DNA from: Streptomyces regalis
GTDB lineage: Bacteria > Actinomycetota > Actinomycetes > Streptomycetales > Streptomycetaceae
Direction of reading: 5' to 3'
DNA: 64,000 bases
Assembly: GCF_001509475.1 (NCBI RefSeq)
Contig: NZ_LLZG01000388.1
Location: forward strand, 1-64,000
Positions 15,248-22,492 of this stretch are shown in pieces. The position numbers were made by a program, and so were the translations under genes. The notes below the pieces were generated by a model. That model was not told the DNA's origin. It searched no databases and was given only the letters and a program-made list of their open reading frames with translations. Positions within the stretch are counted from its first letter, which is position 1. The number at the start of each line of letters is the position of its first letter.

Positions 15248-15705
15248 GCCGCCGCCCCGACCAGGGCACTGCCCCGGTGGGCGCGCTTGCGGATGCTCGC
15301 TGCGCCAGCGCGGCGTGCACCGGCCCGCTGCGCCGTCACCCGGCACTCCCCGCACAGCGCCTCGCCGAGGCGCCGGTGCCCGGCCACACCACTGCTCGTG
15401 CCGCACGTCCCGGCCTGGGTGGGGAGCTTGGGCAGCTCAGGCGCGTTCTCGGCTGTCGCAACTGCCTTGCCGTTGACCCATATCCGGGCCGCACACACCC
15501 CGTCGAAATGGCTGACTTCCGGCCGCACACGGTCGTAGCACTGGACCACGAACGGACACAGGGCCGCGCAGTCCTCCATCAACGGGCCGCAGGACTGGAG
15601 TAGTTGCTTCGGTGCGCGCACGAGCGAGTCGTCAGGGATGTATCCGTCCAGGTCTGCGCAGGGTGCGAGCGAGGTCCAGGCGGCCGAGGTGGTGGAGTTG
15701 ATCAC
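15244..15705 (-). CDS. Divergent WhiB-like iron-sulfur protein (153 aa)
   Basis: Cysteines at 16, 46, 50 and 56 (plus 39 and 71) give C...C-x3-C-x5-C around DCAALCPFVVQCYDRV, followed by HFDGVCAARIWVNGK where WhiB proteins carry their G-[VI]-W-G-G turn. WhiB proteins bind a 4Fe-4S cluster and region 4 of the main sigma factor, and actinophages encode them as regulators (for example TM4 gp49). The C-terminus adds another CGEC pair and an Ala/Arg tail. The non-standard C-x3-C makes the assignment probable rather than certain. Confidence 0.6.
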   Translation of the reverse strand: MINSTTSAAWTSLAPCADLDGYIPDDSLVRAPKQLLQSCGPLMEDCAALCPFVVQCYDRVRPEVSHFDGVCAARIWVNGKAVATAENAPELPKLPTQAGTCGTSSGVAGHRRLGEALCGECRVTAQRAGARRAGAASIRKRAHRGSALVGAAA

Positions 15706-15735
15706 GGGGTAGTGCTTCCTTGCGGTGGGGGGAAT

Positions 15736-16254
15736 TCAGAACAGCGATGGATGTGCGATGGCGGCGGGCAGAATCGCGTCCAGAGCGGCGGCGGCCTGGA
15801 GCTGGAGCGTCATGCTGCGGCGCGACCAGGGGCGATAGAACTGCGTGTCCCAGACCCCGGGGTCCGCGTACGGCCCCGGGCAGGCCACGTACGAGGCCTG
15901 ATGCCCCCGGACCCGCTCGACCGCCTCGCGAAGCGCGCCGTAGCGCACCGCGGTCATGCGCCTGTCGGCGATCTCATGAACCTCGCGCCAGGCGACGTAG
16001 TCGGCACGCGGCCCTCGGGAGGCCTCGACCTCGTAACGGAATCCGCCAGGTGCCGGCGTCCACACCGTCAGCGCCCCCGCGTCGGGCTCCCCGTCCAGGC
16101 GGCGTACGGTGAAACGGCCCTCTCGCTCCCTGAACTGCTGCTCGCCCCACTTGGCGCGGGCCACGCCGTCTGGCAGGTCGACGAACTCCAGCAGCTGCGC
16201 CGGAGTGAAGAAATCGCGAACCGCCATCTGCAGGTCGTCGGCCGACAGCTTCAC
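15736..16254 (-). CDS. Hypothetical early protein (172 aa)
   Basis: Begins MKLSADDLQMAVRDFFTPAQ. Contains a beta-rich middle (GALTVWTPAPGGFRYEVEAS) and RRSMTLQLQAAAALDAILPA near the end. It is coupled to the upstream gene by a 4-bp overlap. No recognised domain. Confidence 0.6.
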   Translation of the reverse strand: MKLSADDLQMAVRDFFTPAQLLEFVDLPDGVARAKWGEQQFREREGRFTVRRLDGEPDAGALTVWTPAPGGFRYEVEASRGPRADYVAWREVHEIADRRMTAVRYGALREAVERVRGHQASYVACPGPYADPGVWDTQFYRPWSRRSMTLQLQAAAALDAILPAAIAHPSLF

Positions 16255-16667
16255 GCTCCCGCCTCCTCGACGGCGGTGTGCGAGCAGGTGGCCAAGTGCC
16301 GGCTGATCGCCTCGGATAGCGCGTCAAGACGCAGATCGCCCGGCGGATCGCAGCACAGGTCGTCGGGAGTCGTGTCCCGGACGATGCAGCGCCACAACGG
16401 ACTGTTGGAGTCTTCCGGGACGTGCGTGACGTGCCAGCCCATCAGCATGCGACGCCGCAGCGGCAGGGCGTCCTGGCAGGCGACCACCACCAACGTGCCG
16501 TCCGGCGCGTACGCGCAGACGGCGAGCCCCCCGCGGGTCTCGATGTACGGATGCAGCCCGATCGATTCGAGCGCGGAGTGCACGTCGCCGTAGATGGCGA
16601 GCGCATCCAGCTCCTCGGGCCCGTAGGTGGCACGGATGGCGGCAACTTTTGAGGCGGCAGTCAGCAT
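16251..16667 (-). CDS. Hypothetical early protein (138 aa)
   Basis: Starts MLTAASKVAAIRATYGPEEL. An alternating hydrophobic stretch (GLAVCAYAPDGTLVVVACQD) suggests a beta-sheet core, and the C-terminal half has four Cys (CIVR, CCDPP, CSH). First gene of the operon driven by P6, with a 150-nt leader that contains the TATCGCGACCTAT motif. Confidence 0.6.
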   Translation of the reverse strand: MLTAASKVAAIRATYGPEELDALAIYGDVHSALESIGLHPYIETRGGLAVCAYAPDGTLVVVACQDALPLRRRMLMGWHVTHVPEDSNSPLWRCIVRDTTPDDLCCDPPGDLRLDALSEAISRHLATCSHTAVEEAGA

Positions 16668-16688
16668 GAGGATCCGATCTGGGCTTGT

Positions 16689-16702
16689 CTATCGCGACCT
16701 AT
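16689..16702. promoter_or_regulatory. Operator-like motif CTATCGCGACCTAT (copy 1)
   Basis: The 14-mer recurs exactly at 20195-20208 and, with mismatches, at 20573-20586 and 16881-16892, always in intergenic DNA of the replication segment 16.6-20.6 kb. The core TCGCGA is itself palindromic. A binding site for a phage regulator is likely. Confidence 0.5.
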
Positions 16703-16823
16703 AAAAGACCGCTTCGAAGTGTCGTGGGTGTTCGACGAGGGGTGCCGGGTTGGCCTTGCGGTAAGGGCGCTTTCGCTCGATGCTCGCCATTGGCGACCTT
16801 GCGGACCCTTGTTTGATACCTCA

Positions 16824-16851
16824 ATTCTACTCTTCCGTCCAGGGGTGGCAA
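16824..16851 (-). promoter_or_regulatory. Early promoter cassette P6 (TTGCCA -35)
   Basis: -35 TTGCCA, 16 bp, -10 TAGAAT in AGAGTAGAATTGAGGTATCA, minus strand. The -35 and downstream flank diverge from P1-P5 but the spacing and AGAGTAGAATT core are kept. It drives the genes at 16667 and below. Confidence 0.75.
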
Positions 16852-16880
16852 ATGGGGCCGCCGTTAGATCCTTAATATCA

Positions 16881-16892
16881 GATGCGACCTAT
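16881..16892. promoter_or_regulatory. Operator-like motif GATGCGACCTAT (degenerate copy)
   Basis: Shares GCGACCTAT with the copies at 16689 and 20195. It overlaps the last codons of the winged-helix replication-type gene, just upstream of P6 on the minus strand. Confidence 0.35.
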
Positions 16893-17743
16893 CTCGTGTT
16901 GTCGGCCACCTGCTTGCTGCCGCCATCGGCACCCCTCGCGCGCGCCTCACGCATCTCCTCCATGCTCCGGCGAGCCACCGCCGACAGCCCTTGCGCGCCC
17001 GGATCGCGCCGCACCGATTTCAGCACCCGCTCGTTTGCCTCCCGCTCCGCGGTCTTGAACCGCTCCTTCTGTGCCCGTTGCTCTGCCTCGCGTCGCTGCC
17101 TCGGACTCGTCCCGCAGCCGCGGCAGGAGCGACCGGGGCGGTCCCGGTGCGTCGGACACGACTGCGCTGTCCGGTCCGTGGTTGGAGTCGGGGCGGCGTC
17201 GAGCTCCCCTGCAGCGTCAGCTGCGGGGGGAGGGGGGTTCTTCTCCTGTGGGTATTGGGTCTGGTTACTAACTAGAAAGCCTGAAGAACCTGCGACGGGT
17301 TCACCGACGCCTGGTGAACCGACGCCTGAAAACCCGTCTTCGGTCTCCCCGTCTCCCTCGCCATCACGACCCGCGGCCGCTTCTGCATCACGCTTCAGCC
17401 TGCGCCCGACCCGTCTGCACACCTGCCGGCTGTATTCCTCGGCCGCCCACTCCTGCGCCGTGTCGTACACCTCCGTGATCCGCGTCAGCGTCCCGTCCGC
17501 CAGCCGCTCGGTCACCACCCGGTAGTAGCCGCAGTTCCGAAGCTCCCGCAGTGCACCCTGCACCGCGTCGCGACCCTCCTTGCCCGCGTTGGCGATCGAC
17601 TCCGCCCGCACCTTCCAGTCGTCCGGCTTGGCTATCAGGAAGGCAAGGATGCCCCGAGCCCGGAACGACAGCCGGGAATCTTCGAGAGCGGCCGTCGGCA
17701 GCACGGTGTAGCCAGTGCTGAGGTGGCGGCGCAGGATCGTCAC
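16889..17743 (-). CDS. Winged-helix replication-type protein (284 aa)
   Basis: Residues 1-110 (YTVLPTAALEDSRLSFRARG, ILAFLIAKPDDWKVRAESIA, then GRDAVQGALRELRNCGYYRV) form the winged helix typical of phage replisome-organiser/replication initiator proteins of actinomycete elements. The middle is disordered and acidic. The C-terminal part has CPTHRDRPGRSCRGCG, a probable zinc site, followed by a long charged helix. Location beside the Cas4-like nuclease and Sak4-like ATPase supports a role in phage DNA replication. The direct partner and origin are not visible. Confidence 0.7.
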   Translation of the reverse strand: MTILRRHLSTGYTVLPTAALEDSRLSFRARGILAFLIAKPDDWKVRAESIANAGKEGRDAVQGALRELRNCGYYRVVTERLADGTLTRITEVYDTAQEWAAEEYSRQVCRRVGRRLKRDAEAAAGRDGEGDGETEDGFSGVGSPGVGEPVAGSSGFLVSNQTQYPQEKNPPPPAADAAGELDAAPTPTTDRTAQSCPTHRDRPGRSCRGCGTSPRQRREAEQRAQKERFKTAEREANERVLKSVRRDPGAQGLSAVARRSMEEMREARARGADGGSKQVADNTR

Positions 17744-17833
17744 GGAGCATGCCTCCAGGGCAGTACAAGGAGCAGAGAGAACACAGAAGGGGTGTGGCCA
17801 CTCGGCGGGCAGGTGAGGCCGCCAGAAGGGCGG

Positions 17834-18979
17834 TCAGGCGATCTTGCGGGCCCGAGTGACCTTGATGGTGCGGGCGGTCTTCTGGCCAGCGGCCTTACGC
17901 CGGGGCACGACCATCCCGGCGCGGCGCAGAATCTGGACCATGGCCTTCTCGTCCGGCACCATCGGCACAACCAGCTCGGCGTCCTCGAACTGCTCGACCA
18001 TGGCTGCGACGTCGGTCTCTTCCTTGTCGTTCTCGCCACCCCAGCCCAGGTGGTTGTCCCCGTAGTTGCCCTCCGGGGAGTCGTCGAGCATCGCGCGGAC
18101 CGTCTCCTTGACCCGTTTGCTCTCCCGGTACCGCTCATGCGCGCGTACATAGTCGGCCAGCGCCTTGGCCCGGTCCTCGTCGTCGTGGACGAGGATCGTC
18201 TGCGCAGGCTTGCCCGGTGCGACGCCCGGCCAGCAGGCATCCACGAACGGGCAGTTGTCACAGATCACCGACAGACCCGGCCCGTCGTGATCCCGCCGAA
18301 GTTCTTCCGGGGAAGCGGCCTCCATGACACGGTCCACCCACCACCGGGCCTCGACAGCCAGCCACTCGTCGAACGCGAACTCCTGGATGTGCTCCTCACC
18401 TGTATCGCGGCACACGAACCTGAACCGGATGCGCTGCACGTCGACCGGGCCGAGCCGGTGCAGGTACCGCTGACCAGGGATGTCGGCGAACCCGACCGTC
18501 CGCAGCAGATCCGCGTACAGCAGGACCTGCCGCATCTCAGCTGCTGTCGGCCCGTACCGCACGACGCGGTCCCAGACACGGCTCGACTTCGTCTTCACGT
18601 CTTCAACCGTCACGACCTCCGCGGGCTCAAGTGGCCGGTGCCGCTTGGGCAGCCGCGCTGCGGTCGCGCTATCGAGCTGAACGACATCGATGTGGCCGCG
18701 CAGCGTGTCGTCCGCGACGGTGCGCTCGACAAGCCACCCGTACTCGCGGCGTGCGTCCTCAAGGAGTCCTCTGTGGATGTACGTGCCGAGGATCGCGGCG
18801 CGCTTGTCCCCGGCGTTGGTGCGTGCGGCGCCGGCCAGGATGTAACCGGCGCGGCGGGAGCAGATCGTGTCCGATGCGCCCAACTGGGTTTGTATGGACC
18901 GCGGTCGGCGGGCATCGGCGGCATGGGCGGCATCCCAGATCGACACGGGAGCCGTCGGGGCGAGGGTTGGTGCGGTCAC
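17834..18979 (-). CDS. Cas4-like PD-(D/E)XK exonuclease with Fe-S cysteines (381 aa)
   Basis: GTG 18979 with GGAG 8 nt upstream. The nuclease signature is HID98 followed by VED127-V-K129 (a D...EDxK arrangement) and Q151 (MRQVLLYADLLR) in the conserved QxxxY position. Cys40 (TICSRRAGYIL) together with C240-x2-C-x5-C249 (CDNCPFVDAC) is the four-cysteine 4Fe-4S arrangement of Cas4 and AddB-type nucleases. It probably resects phage DNA ends 5' to 3' for recombination with the neighbouring Sak4-like ATPase. The 130-residue C-terminal extension is acidic then basic. No CRISPR array is nearby. Confidence 0.8.
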   Translation of the reverse strand: MTAPTLAPTAPVSIWDAAHAADARRPRSIQTQLGASDTICSRRAGYILAGAARTNAGDKRAAILGTYIHRGLLEDARREYGWLVERTVADDTLRGHIDVVQLDSATAARLPKRHRPLEPAEVVTVEDVKTKSSRVWDRVVRYGPTAAEMRQVLLYADLLRTVGFADIPGQRYLHRLGPVDVQRIRFRFVCRDTGEEHIQEFAFDEWLAVEARWWVDRVMEAASPEELRRDHDGPGLSVICDNCPFVDACWPGVAPGKPAQTILVHDDEDRAKALADYVRAHERYRESKRVKETVRAMLDDSPEGNYGDNHLGWGGENDKEETDVAAMVEQFEDAELVVPMVPDEKAMVQILRRAGMVVPRRKAAGQKTARTIKVTRARKIA

Positions 18980-18999
18980 TACTGATCTCCAAGAGGGCG

Positions 19000-19035
19000 T
19001 GCCGGGGCCCGGCCTGTGGGCGACGGGCCCCGGCA
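19000..19035 (-). terminator. Perfect 12-bp GC hairpin between nuclease and ATPase genes
   Basis: TGCCGGGGCCCG and CGGGCCCCGGCA enclose a 12-nt loop between the ATPase stop at 19053 and the nuclease start at 18979. No U tract. Probably adjusts the ratio of the two recombination proteins. Confidence 0.55.
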
Positions 19036-19052
19036 TCACGAGCGGGGAAGGG

Positions 19053-20165
19053 CTAGGCGGCGGCGAACTCGTCGTCGTGCGGCAGTTCGTCGAAGTCGGA
19101 CTTGGCCTCGCTGTCCTCGTTCTGCTGGTCGGCCGCAGCCGTCCGCAGTCGTGCCACGTCGTCACTCGTCGGGTCGCTGAACTTCTTCGGGTTCTTCAGC
19201 TCGGCGGCCCTGCGCTCGATTGCCGCACGCACCACATGCACCTCGTCGCGGCTCAGGTCCTCGTCCGCCTCGACCACACGCCACAGCTTCTTGAGACCGT
19301 CCACACCCTGCTCTGCCGCCTTGTGGACCTTCGGCAGCCACAGCTGCGCCAGATCGCCGGTCAGCTCGGGGGCAGCCTTCGGTTGGTTGTGGATCGAGCA
19401 GCCCATCAGCTCGAACACCAGCTTCTCGATGGAGAAGTCCGGCAGCGTCTTCGGAGCGCCACTGCGTGGCACCTCGAACTTGAGGGAGCGGGCGCCGATG
19501 ATCTGCGGCTGTTCGTCGCGGCGCAGCCGTACCCACACGGTCGCGTCGAAGGCGAGCGACTTGTGCGCCTCCACCCGCCAGTCCTTCGTGCGGGGGATCG
19601 GGTCGCCGTTGCCGTCGACGGCCGCGACCTCCTTGCCGCGTGCCAGCAGTACGACGATGCCGGGCATCGTGCGAACCAGGTACATGACCTTCGCCCACCG
19701 CTCGGCCGCGTCGTTCCACAGGTTCATGGACGGCTTGACCTCGGCGTCCGGGTCTTGCCGAAGCACCTTCTGCCCGCTCCTGGAGCGCCTGGCCCGCTCG
19801 TTGGTCCAGTTCACGAGCATTCGCCACAGCATGGACACCGAGTCGATGACCAGGACGACCGGCTTCTCCTTCGCGGCGGCCGCGCGCTTCGCCTCAGCGT
19901 GCACGGCCTCGATCTGTCCGAGGATGTCGCGGTAGCTGCCGTTGTGCTCGATCAGCAGGTAGTCCGCGCCCGGCACGTTCGCGTACTCGTCGGCCGTGTC
20001 TTCGCCGAGCTCCAGCCAGTACGCCTGACCGGTCAGTTCGGAGCCGGTGAACGATGCGGCCCGGTGGCTCTTCCCGGCCTTCTCGTCGCCTTCGATCAGG
20101 ATGATCGGCCAGGGGATGACGCCGGTGGGCTTGCGGGTGCGGAGCTTCGGTATGGGGTGGGTCAT
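19053..20165 (-). CDS. Sak4-like RecA-fold ATPase (370 aa)
   Basis: ATG 20165 (MTHPIPKLRTRKPTGVIPWP) is chosen over one 4 codons upstream because GGAG lies 7 nt before it. Walker A is GDEKAGKS (26-33) and Walker B is VVLVIDSVSMLW. The C-terminal part follows the Sak4/AAA-24 plan of phage proteins that assist single-strand annealing recombination. It sits directly before the Cas4-like nuclease, giving an exonuclease-recombinase pair. The inverted repeat at 20183-20205 lies right before its start and may control it. Confidence 0.75.
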   Translation of the reverse strand: MTHPIPKLRTRKPTGVIPWPIILIEGDEKAGKSHRAASFTGSELTGQAYWLELGEDTADEYANVPGADYLLIEHNGSYRDILGQIEAVHAEAKRAAAAKEKPVVLVIDSVSMLWRMLVNWTNERARRSRSGQKVLRQDPDAEVKPSMNLWNDAAERWAKVMYLVRTMPGIVVLLARGKEVAAVDGNGDPIPRTKDWRVEAHKSLAFDATVWVRLRRDEQPQIIGARSLKFEVPRSGAPKTLPDFSIEKLVFELMGCSIHNQPKAAPELTGDLAQLWLPKVHKAAEQGVDGLKKLWRVVEADEDLSRDEVHVVRAAIERRAAELKNPKKFSDPTSDDVARLRTAAADQQNEDSEAKSDFDELPHDDEFAAA

Positions 20166-20182
20166 GCACTTCTCCAAGAGGT

Positions 20183-20205
20183 GGTCGCGATTTTCTATCG
20201 CGACC
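20183..20205. promoter_or_regulatory. Inverted repeat GGTCGCGA-N7-TCGCGACC
   Basis: Perfect 8-bp arms with a 7-nt centre, 18 bp upstream of the ATPase start. The right arm belongs to the CTATCGCGACCTAT motif (20195-20208). This dyad shows what a full two-half-site operator would look like and supports the other copies being binding sites. Confidence 0.6.
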
Positions 20206-20209
20206 TATA

Positions 20210-20551
20210 TCAGGCGGTGCGGAGCTCCCTGGTCTCAAACAGGGAGGACCACTCTGGGTGCCGGTCGAGCATGGAGCGCACGTAGCGTGAGCGGAAATCG
20301 TTGTTGAGCTTGAACGGCTCACCCTGCGTCGCACGCCCGTACTGCCAGCGCAGGACCTCGAACAGCATCCCGATGCCGATGCGGCGCAGGCCGCGCTCGG
20401 CGCAGTCGGCGGTCAGGGCCTCCAGCTGCTCCAGGATCCAGGGATTGAGCTGGTGGAACGATTCGAATCGCTCCTGGATGCTCAGTCCCGAATGTGTCGG
20501 GTCCAGGTGCCGCAAGGGCGCGATGGGCAGCTCCAACTGCACAGGAAGCAT
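20210..20551 (-). CDS. Small replication-associated phage protein (113 aa)
   Basis: Starts MLPVQLELPIAPLRHLDPTH and contains SIQERFESFHQLNPWILEQL and FEVLRWQYGRATQGEPFKLN. Proteins of this kind are common small members of phage and integrated-element replication blocks; no activity is assigned. Its position immediately before the ATPase and after cassette P7 fits that. Confidence 0.65.
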   Translation of the reverse strand: MLPVQLELPIAPLRHLDPTHSGLSIQERFESFHQLNPWILEQLEALTADCAERGLRRIGIGMLFEVLRWQYGRATQGEPFKLNNDFRSRYVRSMLDRHPEWSSLFETRELRTA

Positions 20552-20572
20552 GATCCTCCCCCTCTGTTTCAG

Positions 20573-20586
20573 TGTCGCGACCTATC
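20573..20586. promoter_or_regulatory. Operator-like motif TGTCGCGACCTATC (copy 3)
   Basis: Shares TCGCGACCTAT with the copies at 16689 and 20195. It lies in the P7 leader, between the promoter and the start codon at 20551, where binding would block transcription. Confidence 0.45.
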
Positions 20587-20638
20587 TTGCGGCATGCCGA
20601 GAGGTTGATCCAACGGACCCCTCTGGCTTCATGTCGAT

Positions 20639-20666
20639 ATTCTACTCTATTCGAGGGGGTCGGCAA
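20639..20666 (-). promoter_or_regulatory. Early promoter cassette P7
   Basis: -35 TTGCCG, 16 bp, -10 TAGAAT within AGAGTAGAATATCGACATGA on the minus strand; the upstream flank GCATAAGCGGAG resembles the P1 element. It drives the small gene at 20551 and the recombination genes after it. Confidence 0.8.
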
Positions 20667-20672
20667 CTCCGC

Positions 20673-21251
20673 TTATGCGCCCCCGGAACCCGACTGCGCC
20701 TTGTTCCCCCGCTGAGAGAAGAACGAGCCCGGGCCCTCATAACGGCCCTCACGCAACGCGGCGGCCACCTCGTCCCGCAACACCCAAAGCCCCTTCCGGG
20801 ACTTCTTCATCGTCGCCTCCGCCGAGTCCAGCACCGTATCCAGCAGCCACAGGTTCGACCCCGACAGTGTGTAGTCAGCCTCTGGCAGCTGCCCCGCACC
20901 CCCGCGCGCTGCTTGTCCGACCGCGACCTGCGTCACTCCGAACAGCTCGGCGTACTCCTGGGCGCCGACGAGCGGCGGAAGCTCGCCCTTCTTCATCGGC
21001 CGGACGCCGGCCCCTTGCTCTGCCTCGAGGGCGGCCAGTTCCCGCTCGTCCAACTGCCGGCCACGGCTGCCCGGCGGAAGCGCCAGCGCGACCACGAGCC
21101 CTCCCGGCCAGTACGGCTTACCGGAGACGATCGCCGCGTCCTCATACGAGAGGATGCCCTTGTAAACCCAGTTGTTGCTGATCGCCGAGGCCCTGATGTT
21201 GTAGACCCGGCCGATCTCCATGCGCCCGAACAGCAGCGGCTTCGCCACCAC
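20673..21251 (-). CDS. Tandem winged-helix DNA-binding protein (192 aa)
   Basis: GTG 21251 (or the next GTG, 21248) follows GGGAGG. Two similar HTH segments are visible: MEIGRVYNIRASAISNNWVY followed by SGKPYWPGGLVV, and LVGAQEYAELFGVTQVAVGQ followed by SGSNLWLLDTV. Each resembles the AlpA-like recognition helix plus wing. Two DNA-binding units in one chain suit recognition of a dyad, making this the best candidate in the module for a regulator of the promoter cassettes. It has no such cassette itself. A small terminase-type role is the alternative. Confidence 0.65.
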   Translation of the reverse strand: MVAKPLLFGRMEIGRVYNIRASAISNNWVYKGILSYEDAAIVSGKPYWPGGLVVALALPPGSRGRQLDERELAALEAEQGAGVRPMKKGELPPLVGAQEYAELFGVTQVAVGQAARGGAGQLPEADYTLSGSNLWLLDTVLDSAEATMKKSRKGLWVLRDEVAAALREGRYEGPGSFFSQRGNKAQSGSGGA

Positions 21252-21551
21252 AGCCTCCCTTCCACTACGTCGTACCTGGAAGAGCAGAATAGATGCAGCA
21301 GGCGCGGATCCGAGCGCCGAGGCCCCTGAGCTGGGCGCTGTCAGGCCGAGAGGCTGCACTTTCCAAGAGGGGTAGCAAGGACTCCGCAGCCCACTAAGCC
21401 AGTGCTCGGGGGATGGGCGGGACTCGTACAGCGCGACCGTGTCCGCCCTCAACCCGGGCGACAGTGCTTCATGACCAGGGCATCCGTTCTCCGGACCATC
21501 AAGATCCAAGTCTCTCGGGTGTCCAAGATCCATGGTCAAGGGTCGATTTCG
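21252..21551. other. Intergenic junction between phage early module and PKS operon
   Basis: There is no gene in these 300 bp. It contains the repeat at 21494-21537 and the end of the biosynthetic operon reads into it from the right. This is the left edge of the polyketide insert. Confidence 0.5.
21494..21537. repeat. Short nested repeat at the PKS/phage junction
   Basis: GACCAT and ATGGTC form outer inverted arms, enclosing a 9-bp direct repeat CAAGATCCA at 21500 and 21524. It could be a terminator-like fold for the PKS operon or a scar from the insertion. The evidence is only the repeat itself. Confidence 0.4.
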
Positions 21552-22436
21552 CTACTGGGCCTGGGGGCCTTTGAGGAGGTCGATGAAGCGTCCGGCTTCT
21601 GCTGGTGGCGTCCATTTCACGGCTGTGCGTAGTAGTTCGGTGACCTGCGCGACGAGCGGGACGGGGCAGTTGGTTTTGCGGGCGAGGTCGAGGGCTGAGT
21701 CGAGGTCTTTGATGAGGTTCTCGATGGAGGCGAGGCTGGTGTCGTGGCCGGCCACCATATGGGGTTGATAGGCGCGGAGCAGGGGTGAGTCGGCGAGGCC
21801 GCCTTCGAGGTATTCGGGAAGGCGGGCGGGGTCGAGGCCAGCGGCTGCTGCGACTTGGGTGGCTTCGGCGAGACCCCAGGAGGTGGTGGCGACGATGATC
21901 TGGTTGCAGAGTTTGACCGTCTGGCCGGAGCCGACGGGGCCGATCAGGGTGCGGCGGCGTGCGTAGGCGGCGAACAGGGTGTCCGCGCGGTCGAAGTCGG
22001 TTTGGGCGCCACCGGCCATGATCGTGAGGGTGCCTGCGGTCGCGCCCGCGACGCCTCCGGAGACGGGGGCGTCCACCCAGCTGGCCCCGCTTTCCGTGGC
22101 GAGGCGGTTCGCCAGGTCCCTAGCCGTCTGGGGGCGGATGCTGGAGTGGTCGACCACGAGCTTGCCAGGGGTCGCGGTTGACGCGAGTCCGGCAGGGCCG
22201 AAGGTAACTTCCTCCACGGCCGCGGCGTCGGTGACGCAAAGAATTACCACGTCGGAGGCTTCCATGACTTCGGCCGGGCTGGTTGCCTCGTGGGCTCCCT
22301 CTGCCAGCAGCGGTTCGGTCTTGGCTGGGGTTCGGTTCCAGACCGTCACCGGATGGCCGGCGTTCACGAGCCGCCGGGCGATGGGTGTGCCCTGCAGGCC
22401 GAGGCCGATGAACCCCACCGTGTCAGGTGACTTCAT
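21552..22436 (-). CDS. NAD(P)-dependent beta-hydroxyacid dehydrogenase (294 aa)
   Basis: ATG 22436 begins MKSPDTVGFIGLGLQGTPIA, the Rossmann GxGxxG of the 3-hydroxyisobutyrate dehydrogenase/6-phosphogluconate dehydrogenase-like family. Substrate motif DAPVSGGVAGATAGTLTIMAG and GSGQTVKLCNQ, which ends in the lysine-containing catalytic segment (K then N four residues later), are intact. Length is normal for the family. As the last gene of the PKS operon it probably reduces or dehydrogenates a beta-hydroxy acid intermediate or supplies a starter, but the substrate cannot be deduced. Confidence 0.85.
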   Translation of the reverse strand: MKSPDTVGFIGLGLQGTPIARRLVNAGHPVTVWNRTPAKTEPLLAEGAHEATSPAEVMEASDVVILCVTDAAAVEEVTFGPAGLASTATPGKLVVDHSSIRPQTARDLANRLATESGASWVDAPVSGGVAGATAGTLTIMAGGAQTDFDRADTLFAAYARRRTLIGPVGSGQTVKLCNQIIVATTSWGLAEATQVAAAAGLDPARLPEYLEGGLADSPLLRAYQPHMVAGHDTSLASIENLIKDLDSALDLARKTNCPVPLVAQVTELLRTAVKWTPPAEAGRFIDLLKGPQAQ

Positions 22437-22492
22437 CGTCAGCGGTTCCCTTCTCGGTGCACCCCACCGTTCGGTCGGGGCGGACAGTGTGG

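Noticed and set aside
16881..20586. CRISPR array because of a Cas4-like nuclease and repeated motifs
   Set aside because: The repeats are four short, irregularly spaced operator-like sites without spacers, and cas1/cas2 are absent.
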